Source of the DNA: Favolaschia claudopus
Taxonomy: Eukaryota; Basidiomycota; Agaricomycetes; Agaricales; Mycenaceae
Length of the DNA stretch: 64,000 nt
NCBI GenBank assembly: GCA_037176885.1
Contig: JAWWNJ010000052.1
Coordinates: 1,364,001 to 1,428,000, forward strand
Reading direction: 5' to 3'
In this document: piece after piece, positions 10,268 through 20,519 of the stretch
How positions within the stretch are numbered: position 1 is the stretch's first letter
Layout: every line of letters starts with the position of its first letter
The notes under the pieces: generated by a model
The model's input: the letters and a program-made list of their open reading frames with translations, nothing else
The model's database searches: none
What the model was told of the DNA's origin: nothing
Position numbers and translations under genes: made by a program

Positions 10268-11502
10268 ATGTTCTCCAATTTCCGATTCCTCGGTCACCGC
10301 GACACCTACCACGTTCCTCCTCCTTCACTGTGTACTTGCTCGGATCCCGGTGAATACACCTTCCTGAATCAACCCTTCGGCCTCAAGCACGGTTCCCAGT
10401 GCCACGAGTGCCACCACTCCGAAAACGAGTCGACTTCCACTGCCGACTCCCTTCCGGGACTCCTTTCCGACAATGGCTCAGATTACCCCACGCAACAAGC
10501 TTCGGCACTTACCGTGCGAGACGCTAGCGATGTTACGTTCGCGGGACAATGTGACGTCCGGTCCCCAGTTAATGTCGTGGAGAATCTCCTTGGTATGTTG
10601 CTGAAATTCGACTCTAATTCATTTTGCTCAGCAAATATTGCATAGGCGGATGCGACAGAATTCTCTCGCGCTTCCAAGGTGTTCTCGGATCCGTCATGTT
10701 CACGCCTCCGCCTCCAGCTCACGATGATATCATTCCCATTCTCGACTCCGGCGTCTTCTCCTACCGCATTCGGGAGACCATCACTCATACAACCACCCGC
10801 ATCCTCCGTACCCTTGCGGTAGTCGTTTCTTGCGCAATCAACGACTACAACATCTTCACCCACGGCGATGCGGGCGTTCCCTTGTCGTATCGGGAAGCCG
10901 CTCTCACTGAACTCGGTATCTCAATGCCGGCTCTTCCTCTTGTACTCGAGAATCGCGGCATCACTTACGAGCATCGCACATATGCTTCTCGCTCCGAGGC
11001 TTTGACGAGCCTTCAACTCATTTACGACATCTGCCGCCACTACATCCTCCTCATGGCATACGTGATGCTCGTGTCCTTCCACAACGGCCGTCGCTCTACC
11101 ATCAATGTCGGTGCTTGTGTCGGCATGCGACCCAGCGAGTTCCTCGCTCTTGTTCTTGCTGGCTTCCCCTTCGGCAGCTTCACACAACTTTGGGGCTACA
11201 TGGCAAACACTGAGTACTCAAACCAGATGGATTTTGGTTCGTCATTCAGCGTTCTGATTATTCTTCATCTCACAAGCCACAACTTAGCTCTTGTTCGGCT
11301 GCTCAATCCCGACTGTGAGCATGTCCTCATTGGCAGCCATGATGATAGTTCATATATCACGACTTGGCCGGTGCCTCCCATCCGTGTTCCTCTCCTCGAG
11401 GCTGCGCCCGTTCCCGCATCCGCAAATGATGTGCTGTCCCGCGGAATTCGGCGTCGTCAACTAAGGTCGGTTCAGGAATTATTGGCTGAGCTGATGGTTT
11501 AA
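10268..11502 (+). CDS. Unknown extra ORF of the chromovirus (spliced, env position)
   Basis: The gene has two exons, 10268-10592 and 10646-11502. They are joined over a 53-nt GTATGT...GCATAG intron, with phases that agree, and give 393 residues. It is in sense with gag-pol and sits between the chromodomain and the 3' LTR, where env lies in other retroelements. The N-terminus has a Cys pair C-x-C (residues 22, 24) and C-x2-C-H-H (45-50), suggesting a small zinc site. Exon 2 has PPPPAHDD and several moderately hydrophobic stretches (for example YILLMAYVMLVSF), but I see no clear signal peptide or transmembrane anchor. I recognise no family. It could be a captured host gene or an element-specific accessory protein. 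Codon use looks normal and no stop interrupts it. Confidence 0.65.
10593..10645 (+). other. Predicted intron in the extra retrotransposon ORF
   Basis: This 53-nt segment starts GTATGT and ends GCATAG. It splits a Gly codon and joins two frames that are otherwise separate. Confidence 0.6.
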
Positions 11503-11694
11503 AACATCGTATTTACGACGACCTCTTATATCCTTCCCTCATGATGTGCTGCGCTAGTCGCAAATTTTGCATACTGTAGCTAGACTACTATGCGTCTGTA
11601 CTTTTGATTTCCGCGTTGAATCACTATGAGGCTGGCCCATTTGTGGAGTGATCTACGTCAGTCTTCTTCGCGCACATGAAGCCTGGGGGGGCTA

Positions 11695-12297
11695 TGTGAT
11701 GGATATCGGCAACTTTCGGCCTTGCCCGCAAGACTTCACGCGCGCTCGGCGCATTTTCGGCATTCCTCGATCATGGGACCGCGTCCATGATGTCAATGCT
11801 ACTAAGTTCTTCTACTTAGCAGCAGAGCGTCATATCCTCCCTCTCAGATCGACTCCGATAAGCCTCAATATGACTCGGGACGTCTGAACGAGTCATTGAG
11901 AAGGTATAGTAGAATATTCTGCTACTTTCCTCAAGGTTCCATTGAGTTCTTGAATATTCTATAGTTGATCCTTGTAGATTATAAAAGGGAGTCGTTCCCT
12001 CATGTAACGACAGCTCTTTCTTACCTCTATCAATCTACGTAGATTTACCGTAAACCTTGCGTGAACTTAAGTGAAGCCTCGCGCTCTCTTCAAGATCTAT
12101 CAAGCTAGTCTCAGAGTCGTAAAGCCGCGCGCTTACTCCTCCAACTAGAAAGCAACTCATAGCTGGTTGATATTCCCAGTTCGTCTTAAGAAGAATCAGA
12201 TCTCTTACGACAGTTTGTTCAGGTAAAACACCTTGATTTATATAGAGATTCATTGATACTCAAGTTACATTTCCGAAACTAACCCGGATCTTCAACA
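11695..12297 (+). repeat. 3' LTR of the chromovirus
   Basis: This 603-bp copy of the 5' LTR is preceded by a short G-rich tract (11685-11691) that would serve as the polypurine tract. It is followed at once by the target duplication GTGCC and then P450 exon sequence. Confidence 0.95.
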
Positions 12298-12575
12298 GTG
12301 CCCGTATTTTTCAGGCACATTGAAATGCCAGGGCAGAGCATCGGGGCTATGTAGGTCTAGTAGATATCCTGCCTAAGAATGAGCTCGGTTGAACGATGTA
12401 TGGGAAGACATCACTGCGCACCCACGACCGTGCTCGGAGTTGGCCCGGGAATGTAAGCATATGGCTTCTTACGCTTCATCCATTTTCTGAACGAAGAAGT
12501 CGCGATTGCGGCGAAGGTAGCCACAAATGCCGCAGTTAGCAGAGGAGAGATAGAGGAGGTGGAAAGGCCAGTCAT
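12298..12575 (-). pseudogene. Cytochrome P450, 5' part with membrane anchor
   Basis: This holds the N-terminus of the P450 whose remainder lies at 26-2201. The ATG at 12575 opens a Ser/Thr-rich start, then a hydrophobic anchor of about 20 residues, then basic residues (KWMKRKK) and the proline hinge YIPGPTPS. That is the usual layout of an ER-anchored fungal P450. An intron ends at 12373 (TTCTTAG). Its donor is uncertain (GTCGTG at 12428 keeps the frame). Exon 2 (12372-12298) reads up to KYGH, where the chromovirus sits. Joining it to base 2201 and counting the 5-bp duplication once continues directly as VARLKGG. So the insertion, not decay of the exon, is what separates the halves. Confidence 0.85.
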
Positions 12576-13203
12576 TGTGGGCGCAAAGGTTGGTGTCTCG
12601 GCCTTCTGGCAGGGCTTTACTGCTTCTTAGCGTCTGCCGTAAGATATGCGGGCTCAACGCCATGAACAGTCGTGAGATGTATCAGCGGGAGATTGTTCCT
12701 CCATAAGGGAGTCCCACATATTTTTAGCCGCGCGTTTGTGCAGGAGTGAAAGAAAATCTGATGATGCGCGAAGCAGGCGAACAATCCGTAACACTCCAGA
12801 AAGTCTAGATTATCATTTCACCGTCAAACAGCCGCGGAAACGCTTCGCACTGTGGGCCCGCGATTCTGAGTCGAGGTACAGCACGTAGATTCCAGGCTCC
12901 CGAGCCGAGCGGTCTTGGGGGACAGCGTTGAGAATCGCACCCCGCCCTCGCGGACAAGGAGCTTTGCGGGTCCACGGCCAGCTCGGAGGAAGTGCGTCCT
13001 TCACCAGCATTAGATAGCGTATGAGGACAGTTGGCCCCGATAGTACCAATCGACCAACACTGGCAGTTAATGGTGAATGTCCGGGTTCAGACCCTGCACT
13101 CGCACATCCCCAGCAAGAAATCAAGCAGCCATTCCATTTCGGGTTAAGCGCTGTGAAGATACACCAGTCGCACAAACAGAAAACCGAGCAAGCGTGGTCC
13201 ACA
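12576..13203. other. P450 upstream region; nothing else recognised
   Basis: This is the presumed promoter side of the P450. I see no clear TATA box, no RNA gene and no coding region with motifs. Confidence 0.4.
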
Positions 13204-13204
13204 G

Positions 13205-13237
<33 letters not shown>
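13204..13237. repeat. (TGA)n microsatellite
   Basis: About eleven TGA/ATG trinucleotides in tandem. It creates a spurious poly-Met or poly-Ile reading frame in either direction. Confidence 0.95.
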
Positions 13238-13238
<1 letters not shown>

Positions 13239-13499
13239 ATCCATTAACGTGCTCGAGCCGCTGCAAGCGGCTATGGTACACGATAACTACACTACTCTAA
13301 AACTCCCACAACCACCTCTGAACGTATGTCTGTCGTGATCCGTACCGTAAGCTAAGCAGGCTGGACGGGCAACAAACTCCGGGAGGCCACTCTGTCCGTG
13401 TAACGAACGGGGTGCTGCGAGTAAGTAGGAAAGTGAGTGCTTGCTTGAAGTGATATCTGTCGATGTGTGATGTGAGGTGAGGTTTCATATGGCGGGAAG

Positions 13500-13860
13500 G
13501 GGGAGGGAGATCTTCAAAAGTCTGGTGGGACTTTGAAGACTGGGCCGGCAGCTGCATGTTCTGCAGCAATGCGATGCAAAATAGCTTGACGATTGGGACA
13601 TGTCAAGTCAGTGGCCCGGTGAGGGCCGCCGCAGCCACGTGAGGCACATTTGAAAGTTATGTGGGGGCATTTGGCGTGGGGTTGGCATGGAGGCGAGTGG
13701 GGGCAGCGGCAGTTGGAAGTTGGGTGGTTGGAGGCGCAAATGCCGCAGATTGCGGGGCGCTTGCATTGAGACGCGATATGGCCAAATGCGTAGCAATTGA
13801 AGCACTGTAATGGCGGAGTGAAGGGAAAGAGAAGTGTTGACCCGGGAGACCGTGCCGAGG
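13500..13860 (-). pseudogene. LINE ORF1 remnant with zinc knuckles
   Basis: On the minus strand an open segment without its own start reads LLFPFTPPLQ, then a CCHC knuckle (CFNC, H, C; C-x2-C-x4-H-x4-C) near 13765-13806. A second CGIC...H...C unit and further Cys/His pairs down to about 13620 follow. This Cys/His pattern is typical of the nucleic-acid-binding ORF1 of fungal non-LTR elements and resembles the ORF1 at 25838-26763. The frame breaks near 13520 and no RT follows, so it is a decayed fragment. Confidence 0.6.
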
Positions 13861-14639
13861 GGAACCTATGTCGTAATAGACAGATTTCGTTCGCTAAGGT
13901 CGCGTATCTGTGGCATCACAATCAACTAAAATGAAAACATTGCGTCAGGACGGCAAGCTTTTGGCTGGAGAACTTCAGCCTAGGTCAGCATCGCAAGTCC
14001 AGACGAGTGCCTACGAGCGGCGAAGGGATCGGATTCCTGTACATTTGGCACAAATTGCACGCATAAATAAACACGGAATTCAGGTCCGAGAGCTATAATC
14101 ATTGAAGTCACAAACCGAGACCTCAGCCCAAAGCAGAAACTTCTAGTCTTCGCATCCATGATCCCATCTGCCTTCATGTCGCATGTCGTAATAGGCGCAA
14201 ATTTGCTTCCGCTCGCTTGCTGCGTCAAAGGAACTCGACCAGATCCAACCACGAGGTCGAGGCACGGAGAACATGAGGCTGCGAAGGACGATGTTTTGGA
14301 AAGTAAGGACCGGAAACGGTTTGTCGACTGGAGCATCTTTCCCGAGACACCATAAGGGAGGGTGAAGCCAATTAATCAAATCTCGGTTGGGAGTACATCC
14401 AGAGCGCAAGAGAGCGACGGGGAGATGGAGGTAATCGTGTACGCGGAGCTTTCATTGAATGCTGGTGCGCATTTCAGGCGCCGGCTGGCGATCCTCGTTC
14501 TTGCCAGATCGTCGTTTAGAGCGTAACTGGAGATGTGTTTGCGTTCTGCCATTTCGACAGAGCTCAATGTGGATTCAAAAGTGGGTTTACAGTATAGTAT
14601 ATACATTGATCCTCTGACCAATTCTAATCTCAGTCAATA
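13861..14639. other. No recognisable feature
   Basis: Short overlapping open frames on both strands only, none with a motif or convincing splice signals. Confidence 0.4.
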
Positions 14640-15183
14640 TCACCCAAGTCCGCAAGACAAGCCTTCTGACATCGTCGTATGGGACCTACCCGACTCTTGG
14701 TAAGTTGAGATCATGAATGTGTATTTGTAGAAGCTGAATATGAGATGCCATTTGCAGCCAGCAACGAAGTCCCCGACATGGAGATTCTCCGTATCGCTTT
14801 CACTCTTCGTGACTTCCCTTCAGACGAGATTGCCCCTCATTTTGAAGGTTATTTGGGCGAACATGTCTCGGCTTATCCCGCAGGGACTCATCAATTGAGC
14901 GGCTTCGCTTTCCACTCAAGAAAAAAGGTGTGATTGCTCCTGAACATATCTGAATTTTTTGTTCAGCTGTGTCTCGTCGTATGACTTCGCCCTATGCTCG
15001 ATTCCAACAGACAATTCCAGCCTCTAATTCACGCTACTTGGAAATCGAGAACATCCCTCCCCATGCTATATCTGCCCCGGCGCGCATGATGGCTGGGCCG
15101 TCGCGTATGCCTACCGACTCTGGGAGTATTTCCGCTTCCCCGGCTGCTCGTGTTCTGAGTCCACTCACCGCTGCCGGCAAATA
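14640..15183 (+). CDS. Possible spliced hypothetical gene
   Basis: A coding-like stretch runs from about 14745 to 14930, with balanced composition and phrases such as PDMEILRIAFTLRDFPSDE. It is bordered by intron-like signals: GTAAGTTGAG...TTTGCAG before it and GTGTGATT...TTGTTCAG after it. I could not find one frame that connects all three parts, and I recognise no family. It may be a gene fragment. Confidence 0.25.
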
Positions 15184-15550
15184 GGCAAAATCTGCTTGCG
15201 GGAAGGGGTGTGGAAGCTGAGGGCTTGGAAGATCTTTTTGAGCGCTGCACAAAATGTAAATTGATGTTTACTTCAAGCGCCCTCAAGGTTCATGTAAAAG
15301 CAAGGGGGTCCAAAGATAAGAACTGATAACATCAGGTGAGGGAGGGGGGGAGGTCGAGAAAAATTTTTGGTAGGTCAAAAATTTTCGGGCTGGAAACCAG
15401 GCAGAGGAGGAGTCTCGACGGCTCTATCATAGGTAATGGTCCTGTTATGTGTTCCTGAGCTATTTTCCACCACGGGTCTTGTCTGAGAACGAGGTTGCAA
15501 GAAATTTCGGCGATTTCCGTCCCTGCCGGCGAATTTGAAAATGTTCATGA

Positions 15551-16161
15551 TCAGGGTTCCAAATCTAGCGCAACACCCCTGGCTCCAAAGTGCGAAACAA
15601 CGCGAGAAGGCGGAGGCGTCGAAATGAGAAGGTGAGGCTCGAGACAGCCGAAGTCGGAGATGTATGATGTCCAGTGATGTACAAGGAAGAATTCGGTTCC
15701 TCCGGAAAAGGAGCGCGCGAACTGGTGAAGGGAAAGAAAATATTAGCTTAGCGGTGGAGAGTAAAAAAGATAGAGCCTACCTTTCCATACGAGAATCCAT
15801 TTGCACAGGGAAGCTCGAGCCCTTCAGCAAATGAAGCGGTCTCGATATGACCATGAATGTCAGGGCCAAGGGAGCGTGTTTGAACAAGCTGACTGACGGG
15901 CATGCTGTGCTGATTTTGATCCCGGTCAACGAGACCTGCGATCTAAGAAACATATGAGCTGCAGGAAAGAGAAAGACCTGACCAATGAAATACCTGGATG
16001 CCGAGGGAATTAATGATGTCGCTTTGAAATGGAACCAAACTTCCCTGAGGGCCGACAGCTTGAAGCTGTCGAGCAATGCGATCCAAAGCTGGGTGCCAAG
16101 CAGATATGAGACTGGGTGTGACGGAGTCCAGGTTGCATTGATTCAAGCAATATTGAATCAA
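15551..16161 (-). CDS. Hypothetical protein, three exons
   Basis: Exons 16161-15994, 15942-15781 and 15721-15551 join in phase over 51- and 59-nt GT-AG introns and end in TGA at 15551. The product is about 165 residues or more, balanced in composition, with no domain that I recognise. The frame is open back to a MITE at 16164 and has no ATG there, so the start codon is probably beyond the MITE or has been lost. The consistent splicing suggests a genuine gene or a recent fragment of one. A second hypothetical gene points away from the same MITE. Confidence 0.45.
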
Positions 16162-16163
16162 TA

Positions 16164-16347
16164 GGGGCGCTCAATTCTTAGCTCGTCAGCTCGTCTCGTC
16201 CGTAAAATGTCGATTTTTTGATGAGGGGATCAAATTTGATGGGAAGTGGAGAGAAACGCGGAGTGGGATCAGCAGCTCATCAGCTCATCATGCAATTAAA
16301 TAATTTCTGGGACGAGACGAGCCGACGAGCTAAGAATTGAGCGCCCC
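16164..16347. mobile_element. MITE, 184 bp, TA-flanked
   Basis: It has terminal inverted repeats of about 39 bp with one mismatch, beginning GGGGCGCTCAATTCTTAGCT, and is flanked by TA on both sides (16162-16163 and 16348-16349). The internal part is AT-rich with no coding capacity. TA duplication is typical of Tc1/mariner-type transposases. Confidence 0.9.
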
Positions 16348-16349
16348 TA

Positions 16350-17544
16350 ATACAGGCGAGATATCACCGATCCCCTGGCCGCTGATAACAGCATCGCACC
16401 AAATACTCGAAGGTCGTCAAGTCGGGCAGAAGAGATTCCCAACGCAAGCCGTGCAGGCATGGAAATACCAAGAGCAGGATAAGGCATGTGGGTGGGCTCT
16501 TGGAGACGAGACTTGGAGTGTTCCTCCCGAGTCGGGGCTTCCTGCCCTATTCCAGCACATCCTCGACGCGAATGATCTGAAGTCCGTTTCGGCCAATCTC
16601 ATGGACATAGCATCATCCGATTCCGACTTGGAGAACGATTGGAATATCGACGTAAAGATGCTGAGGATGCAAGATCGCATTCTCTACGAACTTTTCCCTC
16701 GCGGCTCTCATTCCTCGAGTCCGTCAATTCTGCTGGAAAGTGCAGCTGCTGTTCTCCAAGTGCTCAGGTCGGGCTGGGGCAACAATTCCGATGTCGAGAC
16801 CATCATACGCAACTTGGTGAAATTAGGTGTTGCCTTCTTTCCTGGCTGGCCAAGACCCCTTGAGTACGCCCCGCTCCCGCCTCCGATTCAACCTACCTTG
16901 GGTCGTCGTCACGCCGGCTATACTCCGACTCTGGTTGACTATGGAGTGTACGTCGAGCGCCGTAATTCATTCCTTCGCTCACCGCGCGGTCGTGTGGCTT
17001 TGTTCTATGGGGGGATCGTTGGCAGACTCGCGCGCTTGGTTTTGTCAGATTTCGAAGATCTAGCTTGCTATGACCCCTACGAAGATGTTCTCAAATCTGG
17101 TGTACGTGTGGAGGCGGCTCGGGATGGGGACACAATTTTGTGGCACGAAACTTTGACACAGGACGAAGTTGATATCATTTGCGGGGTACATATATATTGT
17201 TGAGACTGGTATGTTTTGTTCTTGTATGCAAGTCGGGCTCTCATCTCTCTTTAGGGCAGAAGAGTAGCGCAACCGAGGGTGGCCAACAGTTGAAGTATAT
17301 CTCCTGGTGGCCAACGCCAACTGCGTTTTGGTCTTCAGGTCTCAATACGGGATGGTGGAACTCCAACTGTGAGCGGTGGTTTGTGAAAAGGCTGAGAGAC
17401 ATGGAGAGCATGTCTGTCAAGCTTTTCACATATGCGGAGTGGAAAAATAAGATCAGATACAACACCCTCTCGCGCAAGGTGGGGATGAAGAATGACAAGC
17501 TCGCAGAGGGGTATCTTGCTGCTCACAATCGCGTCGTCCACTAG
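16350..17544 (+). CDS. Hypothetical protein, two open segments
   Basis: A long open frame (to 17203) is followed by a second one (17254-17544) that ends in TAG. Between them lie intron-like signals (GTACAT... or GTATGT..., and CTCTTTAG at about 17253), although the phase that I can derive does not close cleanly. The first segment has a recognisable core, RSPRGRVALFYGGIVGRLA. The second has YISWWPTP...LNTGWW. From memory this layout resembles an uncharacterised agaricomycete family, which I cannot confirm. No ATG precedes residue 80 or so, and the 5' end abuts the MITE at 16164-16347. Confidence 0.5.
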
Positions 17545-18152
17545 ATTCCTAGTCGGCACATGTATCTTATCGTCGTACATTTGATCAACATTTCACAATT
17601 TGATAATCGTTCGCCGATGCTCTGCAGCTCATCTGCAGCTGCTCTGCAGATTAGTTTCATCTTTCTTTAAATTCCAAGTTTTTAGTTAAATTTCTTCAGC
17701 CTTGAAACGGGTCTCGATACTTATAGTTTTCATGTCGGATAAACCTAATGCAAAACGTCGCGGAGTAACCCACTGAGTCTTAAACCTCAAGTTTCGCATA
17801 TCATTTACAAGGAATTTGTACGCTTAAAATCATATCTGATTTCATGATTGAAGAAAGGTATCGTATTTTGATAAATTTTGGGGACGCATAATACTTGCAA
17901 TCTTAAACTCAGGGGTTCCGATGTAATTTCTAATCATCGTAAATGCTATGTATTTAATACAGTTTAACGGGAATATAATCACTTTCAGAAACGTTAACAA
18001 CTCGACCTAACTTATTGGATGACTTCCCATAGTACTAAATATTTTTTTTGGAATATATTTGCATTTCCGGAGGAGATGCCGGGGGACCCCATCGGGCTCA
18101 GATCTCATTTCAGATGTTTTTAACCCGTACTAAAGCTTGCTGAATGGTAAAT
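17545..18152. other. AT-rich intergenic region
   Basis: AT-rich sequence with no open frame of note and no repeat that I can pair elsewhere in the window. Confidence 0.5.
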
Positions 18153-18182
18153 CTGAACAGGGGGTAGGGACCCCCTGTTCAG
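18153..18182. other. Perfect hairpin, 13-bp stem
   Basis: CTGAACAGGGGGT and its exact reverse complement are separated by four bases. The role is unknown. It lies about 400 bp before a Helitron-like 3' end and could belong to that element. Confidence 0.6.
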
Positions 18183-18562
18183 GATTTAATCCGTCTGCTT
18201 ATCTGCTGAATAGATGAATCTGGAAAGTGTGGACCTTGTGCCGATCTCGGATGCTCGGTTATTGCCGCTTGCCTTTTGTCGGCAACCGTAGGAATCCATA
18301 AGTAGTGGTGATGCCGGGCGAGCCAAATGGTCCGTTTGATGGTCGCCACCAAATACGCGTATTGACGCGTCGCAAGCAAGCTCCCCCAATAAGCGGACAT
18401 TGACCCTCGGGTCAGGTCAAGTAGTTGATCTGACCTCCGCAACCCCGCAACCTATCAGTAGGAAGCCGCGAGGTCGACAGCCAGCGGCGTTTTGATATTG
18501 CAAGCTAAGATTATCAACGCCGCGAAGATGCCGTGCTCAGCCTTAATTCAAAAACCGTGTAT

Positions 18563-18591
18563 CCCGTAGCGAAGCACGGGCCCACTGCTAG
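18563..18591 (+). mobile_element. Helitron-like 3' terminus
   Basis: A short stem (CCCGT...ACGGG) is followed eleven bases later by CTAG and then T. Helitrons end in a hairpin plus CTRR and insert before T. A second similar end is at 40555-40580 on the other strand. The 5' end was not located and no Rep/helicase gene is in the window. Confidence 0.45.
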
Positions 18592-19019
18592 TTTCTCATA
18601 ATGCACAGGGGGGTCCACGGACCGTATTAATGCATTATGAGCCATCCAACTGTACTCCTGTGCAACTCCTGTGTCCTATGTATCTCACTGTTTTTCAGTA
18701 ATAGTGGTCTTGTTAACGGGACAGGCCGTCTCAGATCCAATGGCTCCATTAAGCCTATAAAAATCCCCGTCGAGATCAACCAGTCTCACTCTTCTTTGTG
18801 TCGCAGTCGCGATGAACATGCTTCCTATTCCGACGACGAAGATGGTGTACCCCGTCGCCGCCGCCGCCCCGCCCTGTCCGGAGTTCACTGTATATCCGGT
18901 CCCTCGTCGTTCCCCAGCGTGAGTGCGGCTTAGCCACGCTTCCCCCATCCACCTCACGGGACCGAGGTTGTATAGAAAGGATGGACAAAGGCAGACAAAG
19001 GCCTTATGACTTCATTGTA

Positions 19020-19530
19020 GGGTCTTGTTTTTAATTCCCAGCCCAATTATAAACGGTTTTTTTAATTTTTGTTTGTAAACAGGGTGTTTATAAACCGGTT
19101 TACAAACACGTCGGCAAGATTGGCCCAAAATTGGATTTTTCCCGTCGTTTACTCAATTTTTCGCCTCTGTGAGCTTGAGGGAGGTGATTGGCACGATTTG
19201 AGACAGACAACAGCAAAAATCTTCCCAAATTTGCTGGATCTTTCCATTTTGAGCCAATTTCTGGCCATCAGACTTGGGTGATTGATGTATCGGCACACTC
19301 CGAAGCTGTGATTTCATAGCAGAATGTGCACGAATTAGAGATGAATGTTGTATGGCTGTCTGGTCGGCACTGATCTTGACAAACTTGTGAGCAGACTGGG
19401 CCTTGCAAGGCGCATTCAACACAGCCACAATGAATTAAAAACCAACGATTTCTGGCCAAACCATTTAAAAACCGGTTTATAAACCGGTGTTTATAAACAT
19501 GTTTACAAACTTGATCAATAAACAAGACCC
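19020..19530. mobile_element. MITE, 511 bp, TA-flanked
   Basis: The ends are GGGTCTTGTTT and AAACAAGACCC, with TA duplications at 19018-19019 and 19531-19532. Subterminal palindromes built on GTTTATAAACCGG and GTTTACAAAC occur near both ends and may be transposase sites. No coding capacity. Confidence 0.85.
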
Positions 19531-20510
19531 TACGTGACTGCGAGAGCGCCAGAGAAGGTGGAAAATGGCGCAGAGGTGCTAGTAGGTACCCCGGCATTGC
19601 ATACCTACCATCAAAAGGCAAGGAAGATGTCTTAAAAGGCAATATAAACTTGCGCTTCAGCCACTTTCACGGACAAAATTAGGGGTGTTTGTCACTGTTT
19701 GTAGCAGAAGCCACATCTATTTAAGGGCTCTCAAAGGTCACCGACGTAATTGACTATCGTCTCCGAGTGATCCTTCAGCGATGCGACCACAAGGCAGACA
19801 AGTACGTCCGAAACCAAACTGCGTGATGCAAGCACCATGTACACTGTACGGTACAGTCCAACGCATGAGATACAGAATTAGAATGTATGTAAGTCTGAGC
19901 CCTAATATTTAGACCTACATACATTTCAATTGAGTTCAGGAAGAGCATTGCCCGGATCTGGATTCTTATTTCTGGTCGGTTACTTTTGGTAACTGCGAGT
20001 ATACTTTTATTTGCAAGGTGCAATAATGTACAAGATCAGATCATGTACACTACAGTGGGCAAAGTTAGCAGTACACTAGAGCAAGAGAATAATAGCTACG
20101 ACTTACATACACTCGTAAACTGGGAAGCGAAATGGTTCAGATTTTGGGCAAATTAGGTGGCTCCAGACCGCAGTGATGTGGGATTCAAGGATCACATGTC
20201 ACTCAATGTTGTATGTCAACTGTTTTGTCCATCTGACGTTCGTTCGAAGTGTACCCGCCAGCATAATAGCAGAGATGCGCACCCTCAATATCGTTACATG
20301 CCGTGCAACTATCAGTTCAATACCAGAGAACAACAGCTTCGCCTGTAGGCTGTAGCCACTAAGCCATCTCTATTTTCGTTGAATGTGTTTGGTACGAGCC
20401 CGGAATTGGGGATCCTTGGTGAGGATAATGGCTGCACGATTATCGCAGCGGAGTTCGGTTGCTGTGGCTTGCCAATCTCCTCGAAGGGAACATCTGGTGA
20501 ATTCAGATTC
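19531..20510. other. No recognisable feature
   Basis: Only small random frames and no TIR or LTR that I could pair. Confidence 0.4.
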
Positions 20511-20519
20511 AGGGGGTTG

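Larger units (their letters stand above)
2202..12297 (+). mobile_element. Complete Ty3/Gypsy chromovirus (LTR retrotransposon)
   Basis: This is a 10,096-bp element flanked by the 5-bp duplication GTGCC (2197-2201 and 12298-12302). It has TG...CA LTRs of 602 and 603 bp that differ by one substitution and one single-base indel, so insertion was recent. The order is 5' LTR, primer-binding site, gag, protease, RT, RNase H, integrase, chromodomain, an extra spliced ORF, polypurine tract and 3' LTR. Integrase followed by a chromodomain defines a chromovirus. It lies antisense to the P450 it interrupts. The gag-pol frame is broken at three homopolymer runs (about 5287-5293, 5757-5763 and 9467-9472), so as sequenced it would need frameshifting to make all products. 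It may be defective or the runs may be miscounted. Confidence 0.95.

Noticed and set aside
10268..11502. Retroviral-type envelope gene
   Set aside because: Only the position suggests it. There is no signal peptide, clear transmembrane anchor, furin-like site or fusion peptide that I can see.
13045..13095. tRNA gene (GGTTCAGACCC B-box-like word)
   Set aside because: The A and B boxes are too close and no cloverleaf can be drawn.
12813..13244. Minus-strand protein with poly-isoleucine
   Set aside because: It is the antisense of the TGA microsatellite; no other support.
13333..13395. 5S rRNA-like words (CCGTAAGCTAAGCAGG, CCGGGAGG)
   Set aside because: Only short matches in the wrong spacing; no full 5S structure.
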